Source of the DNA: Bacteroides finegoldii DSM 17565
GTDB lineage: Bacteria > Bacteroidota > Bacteroidia > Bacteroidales > Bacteroidaceae
DNA: 64,000 bases
Assembly (NCBI RefSeq): GCF_000156195.1
Contig: NZ_GG688323.1
Location: forward strand, 20,463 to 84,462
Reading direction: 5' to 3'
A program made the position numbers and the translations under genes. Positions 27,167 through 44,153 of this stretch are shown here, in pieces; positions within the stretch are counted from its first letter, which is position 1, and each line of letters starts with the position of its first letter. The notes below the pieces were generated by a model. That model searched no databases. It had not been told where the DNA came from and was given only the letters and a program-made list of their open reading frames with translations.

Positions 27167-29518
27167 TTAAATCATTATTATTATGTCCTTTTTCCGGCTT
27201 TCGGGAAGAACTTTCAAGTCTGTAACTTTTCCGTCTTTCAAGGTTGCTTCTACTGTCGTTTCACCTGGTGCATGAAGTTTGAAATGTATATCCCATTCTT
27301 TAGACCATGCGGGAAAAAGGAGTATTTGCTCACCATTCGTCTGCAATAACATTTCTTGAAGTCCTATCATACCGCTACCTCCCCAATTGTGATCGGGTGT
27401 CCAGTCATATCCCGGTCCCCAAAAAGCAGGAAAACGATGTGGTCCGTTTGACAGTTTGGCGAGGGTCAACCTCTTGGCTTCTTCGGTCAATCCCAGACAA
27501 GCTGCCCAAATGTTATCTTGTTTCCACCCGACATGAGAACGGAATTTGATTGCTTCCGGATCATAGAAATAAGTATTACGGGCCAATTCAAGATTTTCTT
27601 TTCCTACTCCGTAGATGCGCCAGGGAAATACAGGATACAATTGCGGAGTTTCTACATTATTGATTCGTTCCCAGCTTACAGCAGGAGAAATCGTTTGCTT
27701 CAGTTCGGGTGAAGCTGTGGGATTCAAGGAATCCTTGATTTCTATGTACCGCAATGGAATCGGAGGAATCGTTTTCAGCATTTCATCTTTCTTCCCATAA
27801 TTTTCCAATACAGTCCGCAAAGCGGCAATTGTACTGCTGGCATTGTTAGTCATCTTATATGTTTCACAGGCAGAGCCCGGAAACAGGACAAGCTGTCCGT
27901 TACCATCCAGCGCTTTCCGTCCTCGACGGGAAGCAAGTTGGCGATAATGTTCGTCAAAGAATGTCAGCGAGCTTTCAATTAAAGGCAGATATGGAGTAAT
28001 GTCTGCATTTGCATAATTCTTGGTTTCCAATATCATTTGACAGAATTCCAGTATAGTATCCCACTCATACTCCAGCCATGCATTATATTCCACTCCTTTG
28101 TCAAACCATTCCGGACGTTTGAAGCCATACTCCGCAGGATTAGGCAAACCATAGTTCTCTATTTGCTCACAGAAACATGCTCCATTGTGTTGCCAATATA
28201 CTTGGGTACGGAGTTCTGCATTTTTTAGCATTCGGTTGTAGAAATCGAATTGGGAAGACATCATATCGAAGTCTCCGCTTTTCAACATCGGCCAGTATAC
28301 AAGTCGCTGATTCTGTGCGGTCATTGTACCTCCTCCCCATTTGCGGTAATCAGGAGTGAACGCCTGTTTTTCGTCTATATGACAGGGATCAAAGGTAAAT
28401 AATCCACCATTGAATTTGGTCGGGACACTACCGTAAGCATTGCAACCTAGCATATAGCGGAAAAGAGTGTAGTTTCGGGTAATTTCTTTTATATCGCTAT
28501 CATTTTTGTTTTCTGTATCTCCAATAGGTTCGATAAAGCTACGTTGCCAAAAGGCATTCCACCACAGGCGAGTTTGTTTTTTATCCTGTGATACAATTTT
28601 TGACGAAATCTTTCCTTGTGGGGCTATTCTTTGCAGATTGATTTGCAAGTCTTGTTCCCATTGTTCTACTGTTGCCGTCTGTTCTGTGTGCAGGACGATA
28701 CAGAACTGCTCCTTCCGGGAAACTTTTGAGGAGCGAAAGTTCCAGGCACGGTAGTCTGTACCGGCATAGATATTATCTGTTGTACCTGTATATTCCAGAT
28801 TATCCCCGAAAAGATAGCCACCAAAAGTCAGATGCTTTAAAGGATTCATCATTTGAGATTTGACATTTTCCATTCCTTGTTGCGCTACGACAATGTCAAA
28901 AACTGTTTGTTCGGGATTGCGGTGATAGAATAAAAGCAAGTTTTCTTTTTTTGTCATTCCTGGTAGTTCCCTTTTGGAAGATAAAGAAACAAAGTCGGCA
29001 GTGGTAACAGCTCCTTTCGGGGGTGCCCATTTGTAAGAGCATTGTTGCCCCTCTCCTTTTCTGATCATTCGTTCCTTATACCGCCAGTTCTCATAAGAGA
29101 CTTCTGTCCGCAAAGGTTGTGCGTTGGTGATTTCCACATGGACTACCGGATGATAGACATCTGCCCACAACTGTATCTGTGTGCCTCCTGCCGATACTTC
29201 TACATACCCGTCTTTCAATTTCAGTTCCTGTCGGAAATCTTTTGCATCTTTGAATGGACTAGGAAACAGACGAATCCTAAAACGTCCTTGTTTCAGTTGG
29301 CAGTTATTCTCGTCGAATGTACCGCTACGACTCAGATAGAATAGTATATCACCTTCCTCTACCCATATATTCATGCCGATATCACCACCACCGCAGGGCA
29401 TGGATTCGGAGGAATTCCGACTGGGAGTGTTCCAAATGACATTAGCATGCTGACTCCAAAGAGCTGACACGCTAACAAATACGAATAAAAGAACAAAAAT
29501 GTGACGTAAATAATTCAT
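27167..29518 (-). CDS. GH139 family alpha-2-O-methyl-L-fucosidase
   Basis: A 783-residue protein with signal peptide (MNYLRHIFVLLFVFVSVSALWSQ cleaved after WSQ). The N-terminal WNTPSRNSSESMPCGGGDIGMNIWVEEGDILFYLSRSGTFDEN stretch and the (alpha/alpha)6-barrel C-terminal half (NPAEYGFKRPEWF, YNAWLEYEWDTILEFCQMILE) are those of the former DUF5703 family, now GH139. I recall BT0984 as the founding enzyme, removing 2-O-methyl-L-fucose from RG-II side chain B. It lies between the SGNH esterase gene (52-base gap with a hairpin) and the GH2 gene. Confidence 0.88.
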   Translation of the reverse strand: MNYLRHIFVLLFVFVSVSALWSQHANVIWNTPSRNSSESMPCGGGDIGMNIWVEEGDILFYLSRSGTFDENNCQLKQGRFRIRLFPSPFKDAKDFRQELKLKDGYVEVSAGGTQIQLWADVYHPVVHVEITNAQPLRTEVSYENWRYKERMIRKGEGQQCSYKWAPPKGAVTTADFVSLSSKRELPGMTKKENLLLFYHRNPEQTVFDIVVAQQGMENVKSQMMNPLKHLTFGGYLFGDNLEYTGTTDNIYAGTDYRAWNFRSSKVSRKEQFCIVLHTEQTATVEQWEQDLQINLQRIAPQGKISSKIVSQDKKQTRLWWNAFWQRSFIEPIGDTENKNDSDIKEITRNYTLFRYMLGCNAYGSVPTKFNGGLFTFDPCHIDEKQAFTPDYRKWGGGTMTAQNQRLVYWPMLKSGDFDMMSSQFDFYNRMLKNAELRTQVYWQHNGACFCEQIENYGLPNPAEYGFKRPEWFDKGVEYNAWLEYEWDTILEFCQMILETKNYANADITPYLPLIESSLTFFDEHYRQLASRRGRKALDGNGQLVLFPGSACETYKMTNNASSTIAALRTVLENYGKKDEMLKTIPPIPLRYIEIKDSLNPTASPELKQTISPAVSWERINNVETPQLYPVFPWRIYGVGKENLELARNTYFYDPEAIKFRSHVGWKQDNIWAACLGLTEEAKRLTLAKLSNGPHRFPAFWGPGYDWTPDHNWGGSGMIGLQEMLLQTNGEQILLFPAWSKEWDIHFKLHAPGETTVEATLKDGKVTDLKVLPESRKKDIIIMI

Positions 29519-29545
29519 AAATTTATCACTTCATTAGTTTGTTTC

Positions 29546-29566
29546 GCTCACCACAGTGTGGTGAGC
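29546..29566. repeat. 21-base perfect palindrome in the esterase-GH139 gap
   Basis: GCTCACCACA, one unpaired G, then TGTGGTGAGC. It fills most of the 52-base gap within an operon and would form a tight RNA hairpin, which could tune the ratio of the two products. No T-run follows, so it is not a standard terminator. Confidence 0.6.
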
Positions 29567-29570
29567 AGGA

Positions 29571-31007
29571 TCACCAATTGTCCGAACGGAAAGATCCCAA
29601 AGGCAGTCCGTCACAATAAACATCTCCTTCTACATAATTCTTGAATCCGTAACGAACGGCTACCGGATGCGGGACATGCTCGCTTTTCACAAGTATCTTG
29701 CTGCGTTCAATCCATGCTTTGGCAGGATAGAATACTCTGTCTTCACCGGCTACTTCAAAGTTCTTCGATTCAAAGCAATTCTTGCCGCTAATCCACATTT
29801 TTGCCCGTTCAAAGCTCACAATGACCGTATCATTCTTTATTTCCATACTCTTATAATATGGACTTTCACCGTTCACCCCTTCTATTCCGTAGGTCTTTGT
29901 CAGCGCCAGCAGTGCCAGCCGCTCTCCTGCTATTTGTTTCTTGGCGGGATGAATCCCTTTCTCCATGCCTGCATCCAGCAATACCGCCATGCCACTGTTA
30001 GGCACACGATGTTCTACTTTTGCCTGCGCCTCCCGAAGATAAGCAGAATTTATCACTTCTTTTCCTTTTTCCGTAATAATTCCATAATCATAGGGAGCTA
30101 TCTGACAATAATAGAAAGGAAAATCGCCTTGTTTCCATTCGGCACGCCATCCGTTAATCAAGGTAGTAAACATATCCGCATACGTGTGCGCGCGATTCCA
30201 GTTATCTTCTCCCTGATACCAGATAACCCCTTTCATCGTCATGCCAATCAAGGGATGCAACATGCCGTTGTAGAGGACAGTCGGCGTCCGGTTTTTCGAT
30301 TTGATATCCGCTTCGGACTGGGGTATCTTTGCGTCGGGGAACGCTTTCAGCCAGTCGGCTGTCATCCATGCCTCGCAAGCCGAACCGCCCCAAGCGGCGA
30401 CCACCAATCCCACAGGAACATCCAGTATTTCATTGATTAATCTGCCGAAATAATAAGCTGTCGCACTGAAATCGCGGACATTCGCCGGTGTGGCTTCTTT
30501 CCATGTGCCGGCTACGTCCGTTTGCGGAGTGAAGGTAGAAGTACGTTTTACCGTAAACAAACGAATATTCGGATTCTTGCTACGAAGAATATCCATGTTG
30601 GCATTCTCTACAGGCTGATTCTTGAATCCTTTCATGGGCATTTCCATATTGCTTTGTCCGGAACATAGCCACAATTCGCCTATCAAGATATTATTTAATG
30701 TTTTTTTGCTTCCATCGTTGAAAGTAATGGAATAAGGACCTCCTGCTTCGGGAGTGGAAACAGAAAGTTTCCATGCGCCGTTCTTGTCCGCTGTTGCCAC
30801 ATATTGTTTTCCATTCCATCCGGTAGTAACCGTTATTTTCTTATTAGGGGTGGCCGTCCCCCAAAGATTCGCTTTTGTCTGTTGCTGCATCACCATCCCA
30901 TCGGAGAATATAGCGGGCAGCTTTACTTCTGCATGTGCGCATAAGCAAACAGCCAACATAAAGCTAGCCAGCCATGTGCCTTTTTTAATTACTGAACTTC
31001 TCATCAT
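29571..31007 (-). CDS. SGNH-type esterase (sialate O-acetylesterase family)
   Basis: About 478 residues from the ATG at 31007 (a second ATG follows directly), with a signal peptide ending CAHAEV. Ser119 in LCSGQSNMEMP is the nucleophile of the SGNH/sialate O-acetylesterase fold, GVIWYQGEDNW carries the family's oxyanion block, and the C-terminal MEKGIHPAKKQIAGERLALLAL supplies the Asp/His end of the triad. RG-II bears O-acetyl groups on side-chain sugars, so removal of acetyl esters before GH139 and GH106 act is the simplest role. The sugar is not identified. It corresponds to BT0985. The upstream GH106 stop codon is 28 bases away, so the two are co-transcribed. Confidence 0.85.
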   Translation of the reverse strand: MMRSSVIKKGTWLASFMLAVCLCAHAEVKLPAIFSDGMVMQQQTKANLWGTATPNKKITVTTGWNGKQYVATADKNGAWKLSVSTPEAGGPYSITFNDGSKKTLNNILIGELWLCSGQSNMEMPMKGFKNQPVENANMDILRSKNPNIRLFTVKRTSTFTPQTDVAGTWKEATPANVRDFSATAYYFGRLINEILDVPVGLVVAAWGGSACEAWMTADWLKAFPDAKIPQSEADIKSKNRTPTVLYNGMLHPLIGMTMKGVIWYQGEDNWNRAHTYADMFTTLINGWRAEWKQGDFPFYYCQIAPYDYGIITEKGKEVINSAYLREAQAKVEHRVPNSGMAVLLDAGMEKGIHPAKKQIAGERLALLALTKTYGIEGVNGESPYYKSMEIKNDTVIVSFERAKMWISGKNCFESKNFEVAGEDRVFYPAKAWIERSKILVKSEHVPHPVAVRYGFKNYVEGDVYCDGLPLGSFRSDNW

Positions 31008-31035
31008 TCTATTTATATAAGTTTTCAAGTCTATC

Positions 31036-34000
31036 CTAATTTTCTATTGTCAATATGCCCAGTAAACCTGCCGGAAGCAAAGTATCTTCTTTTTTTCGGT
31101 ATTTGGCATTTGTCCAGATACCGTCATACGGTGCTTTTCCTTCGTCCACTCCTTTCAGCGCATTCGCCCATGTATTGGTGACTTCTATCTCCAGTTCGTT
31201 CGTTCCTTTTTTCAAAGCGGACGTAATGTCTGCTCGATACGGAGCCGTCCAGACAGTCCCGCAATCTATTCCGTTTACACGAACCGTAGCCAGATTGCAG
31301 ACTTTCCCCAGGTTCAGATACACGGGTTGTCCTTTCTTGAGTTTATCCTTCCAGCGGAAAGTGGCCTTATAAACGGCTGTTCCCGAATAATAGCGGATCT
31401 GCTCGTCTTCTTCTTTACTCCAATCGAAAAGATCTTTCCTGACCACAGTCTTTCCCGTAGCCAGAAATGTTACGGTATATTCTTCTGTTTCCAATGTCCT
31501 ATTCAACGGTTCTCTCTTATCTGTCGATGTCCTCTCTTTATCAGCAGCTTCTTCTGTCGGAAAGACAATGAATACGGATTCATTCGGAGCCAACGTCAGC
31601 GTAACCTCTGTCCGGTTGTCGTGGATGCGATAAGAAGGATGAGTATTCATTTCCCCCGTTACTGGATTCCAGCATTCGGGCTTTCTTCCATTAATACGCA
31701 TACTTGCCGTAAACGTACGTGTTTCTTCTCGCTGATTGGCAACGAAATAAATATCACCGAGTTCGCCACTCCGATGCATCCAAGCGACATCTTCCGGCAC
31801 AATCATATCCCGTTCCAGTCCGTATGCCGAGAAATCTTCTTCTGTATAAGGAAGAGCAGGTACAATGACTCCCGCGGCTTTTAATTCATCCATCTTTTTC
31901 CGCACTGCCGGAGAAAGCACCGGCTCCGGATTCATAGGGCGTGAAAGCGGCAGGACGACCACCTTATAACCCATTCCCTCCGCCAACTTCATTCTGCCAT
32001 TCTCCGCCTTTGCCAAACGGAGTAACGCATCCTTATTAAAACTGTCGTAAGCATATCCACGAAGCGGATTCACCCATTTTTCGGGATCAGCCATATTAGC
32101 GGAATGAGTGACGCCTACCGGACGCACACGCAAAGGTTGACCTTCATTCGCCAAACGAATACGTTCACTTTCTACCCGTTCCGTACCGAAAAGTCCCGGA
32201 AGTGAGGAAACCAACCGCTCCGGCAATACGGAACGTCGGGGAACCTCTTCTCCAGTAAACACAGCAATATCCGTTACCGGATGACCATATTGTAACAACG
32301 ACTGGCAACGGGTAGCATATTCGGAAAATGCTTTTGCTCCTTTATCCCACCAAGTCTGGTTACGTTGAAAGAAAAGTCCGATACCATCCAAAGTCATGCC
32401 CGGCTGACGGTCCAGCCAAGGATTATGTACGTAGACATGATAGAAAAGTCGGTTGATACCTAGCGCATAGTTACGGTCCAGCAATGTTTTCAACATAGCA
32501 GGATATTCGTCCCATGTTCCACGCACTTCGGTGAATCCTTCCGCCTGAATAATATTCTTTCCATAGATATGCGCTCCGCTGATGGCATCGAGCATATCAT
32601 TCGGTTTGTCATGAGTGGGACTGTTCAACCAGAACTCTCCCATAGGAAGATCTACTTTCTGATAATGCAGTAGACCATCGCTTACCATCGTCGGAGCTAC
32701 ACATTCTGCCGAGAACTGGCAATCATATTCTTTGGCACAATCAGACAACACCTGATAGAATACATCCACTACCAGTTCAGCGATAGTCGTACGGACATCT
32801 CTCAGAATCTCTTCGCTACGTCCGGCACTCTCCATCGGAATGCCTGCCAACAAAGGCAAATAAGGTAGCAGGTCATACCCGCGACGTGTACGGAACTCCT
32901 TTGCAAAACTATCACTCCAATTCTGACTGCCACACTCCCAACTATCTACGTGCATGTATTTCAGTACCCGACGTGCCACCTCCGGATGAGTCTTTACAAA
33001 AGCCTGTGCAAACCAGTTGTCAAACTGTTTCCGGACGGTCCGAGGATTGAGCTTATCACATTCCAGTCCTTTTCCTCCGCCGCCTGTTGCATTGGTATGC
33101 CCGGTAGCCGTATGTCCCATGCGTAGTAATTTCCATTTTCCCTTGGGGAGAGTGGCAGTCAATGTTTTTCCATTCAAATGACCGGTATATTGCTCTGTCA
33201 GATTAATGACTTGTGAAAGTGAATAGCAATCCTGTTTCCCGACTTCCTCTTCTTTAGTAGCTTGAGCGACACGCCATACTAGTCCGGCTTTTCCTTCCCA
33301 TTGGTTCAGACGGGCTTCCCGGTGCAGGCGTAATTCTTTTATTTTCAGATTGGGCTTCCATTTGGCAGCATCCATATCTTCACTTCCCGGTTCGCTCCCT
33401 TCAGGAGTCCAGTAGAAACGGAAGAAACGGGCGGTAGTCGGAGGAATACTATGAGTTGAATTCTCATCCGTATTCTGCCATCCCTGACGGGCAGGGACCA
33501 ACTGCTTAACCAAACGATAATTCACTCCGTCGTCACTGGCCATTACTTTCAAGCGGTGTGCCTGATAATTATTACCATTTAAAACGATTTCGATGTTCCG
33601 GCAAGTGAAAGGTTGTCCGTATTCATACTGGATATAGAATGGATAGGATGAACGGATCACTCCTGCCGCGTCCATATTCACTGTTTGAGCAGCTTTTACG
33701 TTTCCTGTCGTAGCTAGGTTGACACAGGTGATTTTTGTCGGCATCTCATCCGCTGCGTCTTCTACCGGCAAAGCGAATAATGCAATATCGTCATAATAAT
33801 TTTCATAGGCTTCCGGTTGTGGCAGACGAATAGCCATCAGCTTTCCTCCGTTTACAATCGTATCGCTCCAAACCACTTTCTGCATAGATTCTTCAGGAGT
33901 AATCCAGGGACCTCCCGCCAATGCGAAACCATCACAGATGTGCATTCCCAATTTCAGCCCCAAACGATCTGCTTCTTCCATACTGAAACGTACCATCTCC

Positions 34001-34302
34001 CACCATTCGGGAGTTAGCTGCTGCGCCTTGCCATCGTATTGGGCGCCTTCATGAATACCTTTAATCGGCATCAGATAAGTACCTCCCAATCCAGCATGTT
34101 TCATTGCCTCCAAATCTGCTGTAATCCCTTCTTTAGACACGGCACCATACATCCAATACCAAAAGGTCCAGGGTTTTGCTTCGTCTGACGGATTTTGAAA
34201 TTGCTCCCTAAGTGAGCGTGTTTGTTGTGCATCGGCAGGGCATACGGCTGTCCATGCTAATAGAGAAAGTGCAAATATTCGTTGTTTCAGTCGATTTTTC
34301 AT
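31036..34302 (-). CDS. GH106 family alpha-L-rhamnosidase
   Basis: A 1088-residue secreted enzyme with a signal peptide (LLAWTAVCPADAQQ). The barrel opens with PWTFWYWMYGAVSKEGITADLEAMKHAGLGGTYLMPI. The catalytic region includes HVDSWECGSQNWSDSF and FSAECVAPTMVSDGLLHYQKVDLPMGEFW, with several conserved Glu and Asp, and a discoidin-like insert lies near residues 190-330. The C-terminal jelly roll has the GH2-like YLNLGKVCNLATVRVNGIDCGTVWTAPY. Size and motifs match GH106, and I recall BT0986 as the RG-II side chain B rhamnosidase, calcium dependent. It leads the operon GH106-esterase-GH139-GH2 behind operator A. Confidence 0.92.
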   Translation of the reverse strand: MKNRLKQRIFALSLLAWTAVCPADAQQTRSLREQFQNPSDEAKPWTFWYWMYGAVSKEGITADLEAMKHAGLGGTYLMPIKGIHEGAQYDGKAQQLTPEWWEMVRFSMEEADRLGLKLGMHICDGFALAGGPWITPEESMQKVVWSDTIVNGGKLMAIRLPQPEAYENYYDDIALFALPVEDAADEMPTKITCVNLATTGNVKAAQTVNMDAAGVIRSSYPFYIQYEYGQPFTCRNIEIVLNGNNYQAHRLKVMASDDGVNYRLVKQLVPARQGWQNTDENSTHSIPPTTARFFRFYWTPEGSEPGSEDMDAAKWKPNLKIKELRLHREARLNQWEGKAGLVWRVAQATKEEEVGKQDCYSLSQVINLTEQYTGHLNGKTLTATLPKGKWKLLRMGHTATGHTNATGGGGKGLECDKLNPRTVRKQFDNWFAQAFVKTHPEVARRVLKYMHVDSWECGSQNWSDSFAKEFRTRRGYDLLPYLPLLAGIPMESAGRSEEILRDVRTTIAELVVDVFYQVLSDCAKEYDCQFSAECVAPTMVSDGLLHYQKVDLPMGEFWLNSPTHDKPNDMLDAISGAHIYGKNIIQAEGFTEVRGTWDEYPAMLKTLLDRNYALGINRLFYHVYVHNPWLDRQPGMTLDGIGLFFQRNQTWWDKGAKAFSEYATRCQSLLQYGHPVTDIAVFTGEEVPRRSVLPERLVSSLPGLFGTERVESERIRLANEGQPLRVRPVGVTHSANMADPEKWVNPLRGYAYDSFNKDALLRLAKAENGRMKLAEGMGYKVVVLPLSRPMNPEPVLSPAVRKKMDELKAAGVIVPALPYTEEDFSAYGLERDMIVPEDVAWMHRSGELGDIYFVANQREETRTFTASMRINGRKPECWNPVTGEMNTHPSYRIHDNRTEVTLTLAPNESVFIVFPTEEAADKERTSTDKREPLNRTLETEEYTVTFLATGKTVVRKDLFDWSKEEDEQIRYYSGTAVYKATFRWKDKLKKGQPVYLNLGKVCNLATVRVNGIDCGTVWTAPYRADITSALKKGTNELEIEVTNTWANALKGVDEGKAPYDGIWTNAKYRKKEDTLLPAGLLGILTIEN

Positions 34303-34329
34303 TCCAATCTATATTTTTACAATAAAGAA

Positions 34330-34353
34330 GACGAAAAAAGGTCTGTTTTGTAC
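34330..34353 (-). promoter_or_regulatory. RG-II operator-like element, site A (GH106 operon)
   Basis: GTAC (34353-34350), 16 bases beginning AAAACAG, then CGTC (34333-34330), ending 27 bases before the GH106 ATG. It is preceded by TGA and followed by TTC as in the other sites. No TAnnTTTG box lies between the element and the ATG. The rest of the 290-base gap up to 34592 shows nothing I can name. Confidence 0.75.
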
Positions 34354-34592
34354 TCACTATTAATATAATTTCGTGACTTATTGAAAACAGTCCCAACACT
34401 TCCCTATTGCACACCAAATATTTGACGAAGATGCAATATGGAAAGAATCAATGTGTTGATAGATAGTTCTTGAACTATCCTAAATTAATTCAACACAGCA
34501 ACATATATTAATATATGATAAATCAGAAGTATTTGATGTTTTTTGTGTGGGTTGTTATACTTTTTCTTGTTTGCCTTATTTCTCTTACAACA

Positions 34593-36116
34593 TTATTTGC
34601 TGTCCTTTACGGCTTCCTCAATTCGAGATACAAATTGCGGATTACTGGGACGTGCTGTAGTTCCGAAATCTACAATTTGCCCTTTTCTATTAATCAACAG
34701 ATAATAGGGCATTCTATCTATTTTCCATTGTTTGCGAATTTTCTGTAAGTTATCTTTCCCAAAATAATCAGATGCATAAATACATTCAATTCCCCGGTTT
34801 TTCAATGAATACTCATTCAGGCACTCTTCCCATTCTTCCTTGGGTTCACTTACACATATGGAATATATGACCAGGTCTTTGGTGGAATACTTACTTCGCA
34901 ATTGTTTCAAAGGTTCCATTTCTGCCAGGCATGGTGGACACCACCTAGCCCAAAAATCGAAATAGATCACTTTCCCGTGATGCTTCTCAAGTATATTATA
35001 GATGGGTTCCATGTGAGGCATAGATGTTTTTAGCTTTAAGTTTTCGTGAAACTCACCATATAATAAATTATTGGAAACTGGTTGCGGATTTTCCAGGTAA
35101 GATTTAGTCTGATTATATATCTGCATCACTTGTGCACGCAAATGCGGCATTTTTACGATCGAATCAAACTGTGTATGCCTCGTTGTCAAAGCAAGTGTGT
35201 CATTAGCACCCAAAGAGCCAACTGTCATTTTGGTATATATATACTGGTTCAGTTCATTCTCTCCAACTGCCGACATTATCTCTTCTACAGATGGAGTTTT
35301 TTTATCTTTGTAAGTTATTCCATAAGCTATATAGCGTTCTACCTCATCGGCAATATCATATAAACGTGCCGAAAGAATCCCTTTATTATAAAGCTTATTG
35401 ATTGCAGGCAGAAGTTTATGATACCGGTCCATTTCTTTTTTTGTTTTAAACTGGCATTGATTACCATAAGATAACAAAGCGTAATAATAGTCCTGTTTCA
35501 GTAACTCTTCAGTAAATAACGTAACATCTTCCATTGGCTTATACTTCGTCAGATATTCATTTCTCCGCTCCAAACGAAAATCATATTCCTTCTTTAATTC
35601 AGCCTCAAAATTTTTAATATTCAAATTCGGGTTTATACTATAATTCTGTATGTAATAGTAGGCGCTTTCTGTAAATGCCAGTATTTCTTGATTCAACTTT
35701 TCTGCATCACCTGTTACTTTGGGATGAAAAAGATCTTTGAAGTCTATTTCCACGTGTATGCTATCTCCCGGGTGGATATACAAATGTTCTGCATAATTGC
35801 GAATGGAAACTTCTCTTAATTTTGCATAAACCGGAAAGCGGAATGAAAATGAGCCATCTTCTTGTATGGGGGTACGATATTGATTTTCCATTTTCCAAAA
35901 AAATGGAATGATGAGAGTTAATTCCTTTTCTTGAGGATAAAAATCCCGGTTCAACACTTTTCCTGTGATAACAGCCTCTTTAATATATTCTTTCGCTAAC
36001 GGATAACTTTCTTCTGTCTGTACAGATGATTCGAATTGAAATTTTGCCCGGTCTTTTTGCCCGCATCCGGCTAATAACAATGAGGTTATTATCAGAAAGG
36101 AATAATAGTGTTTCAT
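34593..36116 (-). CDS. TlpA-family thiol-disulfide lipoprotein
   Basis: A 507-residue protein with a lipoprotein signal (LLLAGCGQKD). A beta-sandwich domain related to DUF4369 occupies roughly residues 40-130, a helical stretch runs to about 340, and a C-terminal thioredoxin-like domain carries Cys393 and Cys396 in FDFWARWCPPCLAEM plus the cis-Pro segment DRMPYYLLINRKG. It probably faces the periplasm and reduces or isomerises disulfides. It has its own -7 box and no RG-II operator element, so it may be expressed independently of the glycosidases around it. A second TlpA-type gene lies at 42565. Confidence 0.85.
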   Translation of the reverse strand: MKHYYSFLIITSLLLAGCGQKDRAKFQFESSVQTEESYPLAKEYIKEAVITGKVLNRDFYPQEKELTLIIPFFWKMENQYRTPIQEDGSFSFRFPVYAKLREVSIRNYAEHLYIHPGDSIHVEIDFKDLFHPKVTGDAEKLNQEILAFTESAYYYIQNYSINPNLNIKNFEAELKKEYDFRLERRNEYLTKYKPMEDVTLFTEELLKQDYYYALLSYGNQCQFKTKKEMDRYHKLLPAINKLYNKGILSARLYDIADEVERYIAYGITYKDKKTPSVEEIMSAVGENELNQYIYTKMTVGSLGANDTLALTTRHTQFDSIVKMPHLRAQVMQIYNQTKSYLENPQPVSNNLLYGEFHENLKLKTSMPHMEPIYNILEKHHGKVIYFDFWARWCPPCLAEMEPLKQLRSKYSTKDLVIYSICVSEPKEEWEECLNEYSLKNRGIECIYASDYFGKDNLQKIRKQWKIDRMPYYLLINRKGQIVDFGTTARPSNPQFVSRIEEAVKDSK

Positions 36117-36142
36117 CGTGCTTGAATATTAGAAAATTCGTA

Positions 36143-36179
36143 CCCCCCCAATAAATAAGAATTCTTGCCTCCAAATATA
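36143..36179 (-). promoter_or_regulatory. -7 promoter box and G7 leader tract of the TlpA lipoprotein gene
   Basis: TATATTTG on the minus strand (36179-36172) is a TAnnTTTG match, 55 bases before the ATG at 36116. The predicted leader contains a run of seven G (36149-36143 on the minus strand). No -33 box is evident. Confidence 0.4.
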
Positions 36180-36240
36180 GAAAATTTATTTTATGGAAAA
36201 GAATTTTGTAGCCATTTTCATTCCCGAACTTCAAAAGATT

Positions 36241-36277
36241 AAATAAAAAAGGTACCCAACGCAATGTGGATACCTTT
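36241..36277 (-). terminator. Intrinsic terminator of the GH2-GH2 operon
   Basis: On the minus strand AAAGGTATCCA pairs with TGGGTACCTTT (one T-G wobble) across an 8-base loop and runs into TTTTTTATTT. It starts 12 bases after the stop codon at 36289. Confidence 0.85.
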
Positions 36278-36288
36278 ATATGATTCAT

Positions 36289-39165
<2,877 letters not shown>

Positions 39166-39174
39166 TTATTGCTA

Positions 39175-44091
<4,917 letters not shown>

Positions 44092-44107
44092 AGAAAGAAA
44101 TAATAAT

Positions 44108-44151
44108 GGGACACTGAAAAGTTATGTATACTTCCAAGTGTCCCGTTTTTT
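44108..44151 (+). terminator. Intrinsic terminator between convergent TlpA and GH137-GH2 genes
   Basis: GGGACACT (44108-44115) pairs with AGTGTCCC (44137-44144) and is followed by GTTTTTTATTT on the plus strand. It lies 16 bases after the TlpA stop and 10 bases beyond the end of the convergent gene. Confidence 0.8.
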
Positions 44152-44153
44152 AT

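Noticed and set aside
34515..34748. Short plus-strand frame before the TlpA lipoprotein end
   Set aside because: Half of it is antisense to the TlpA C-terminus. The hydrophobic N-terminus arises from T-rich intergenic DNA.
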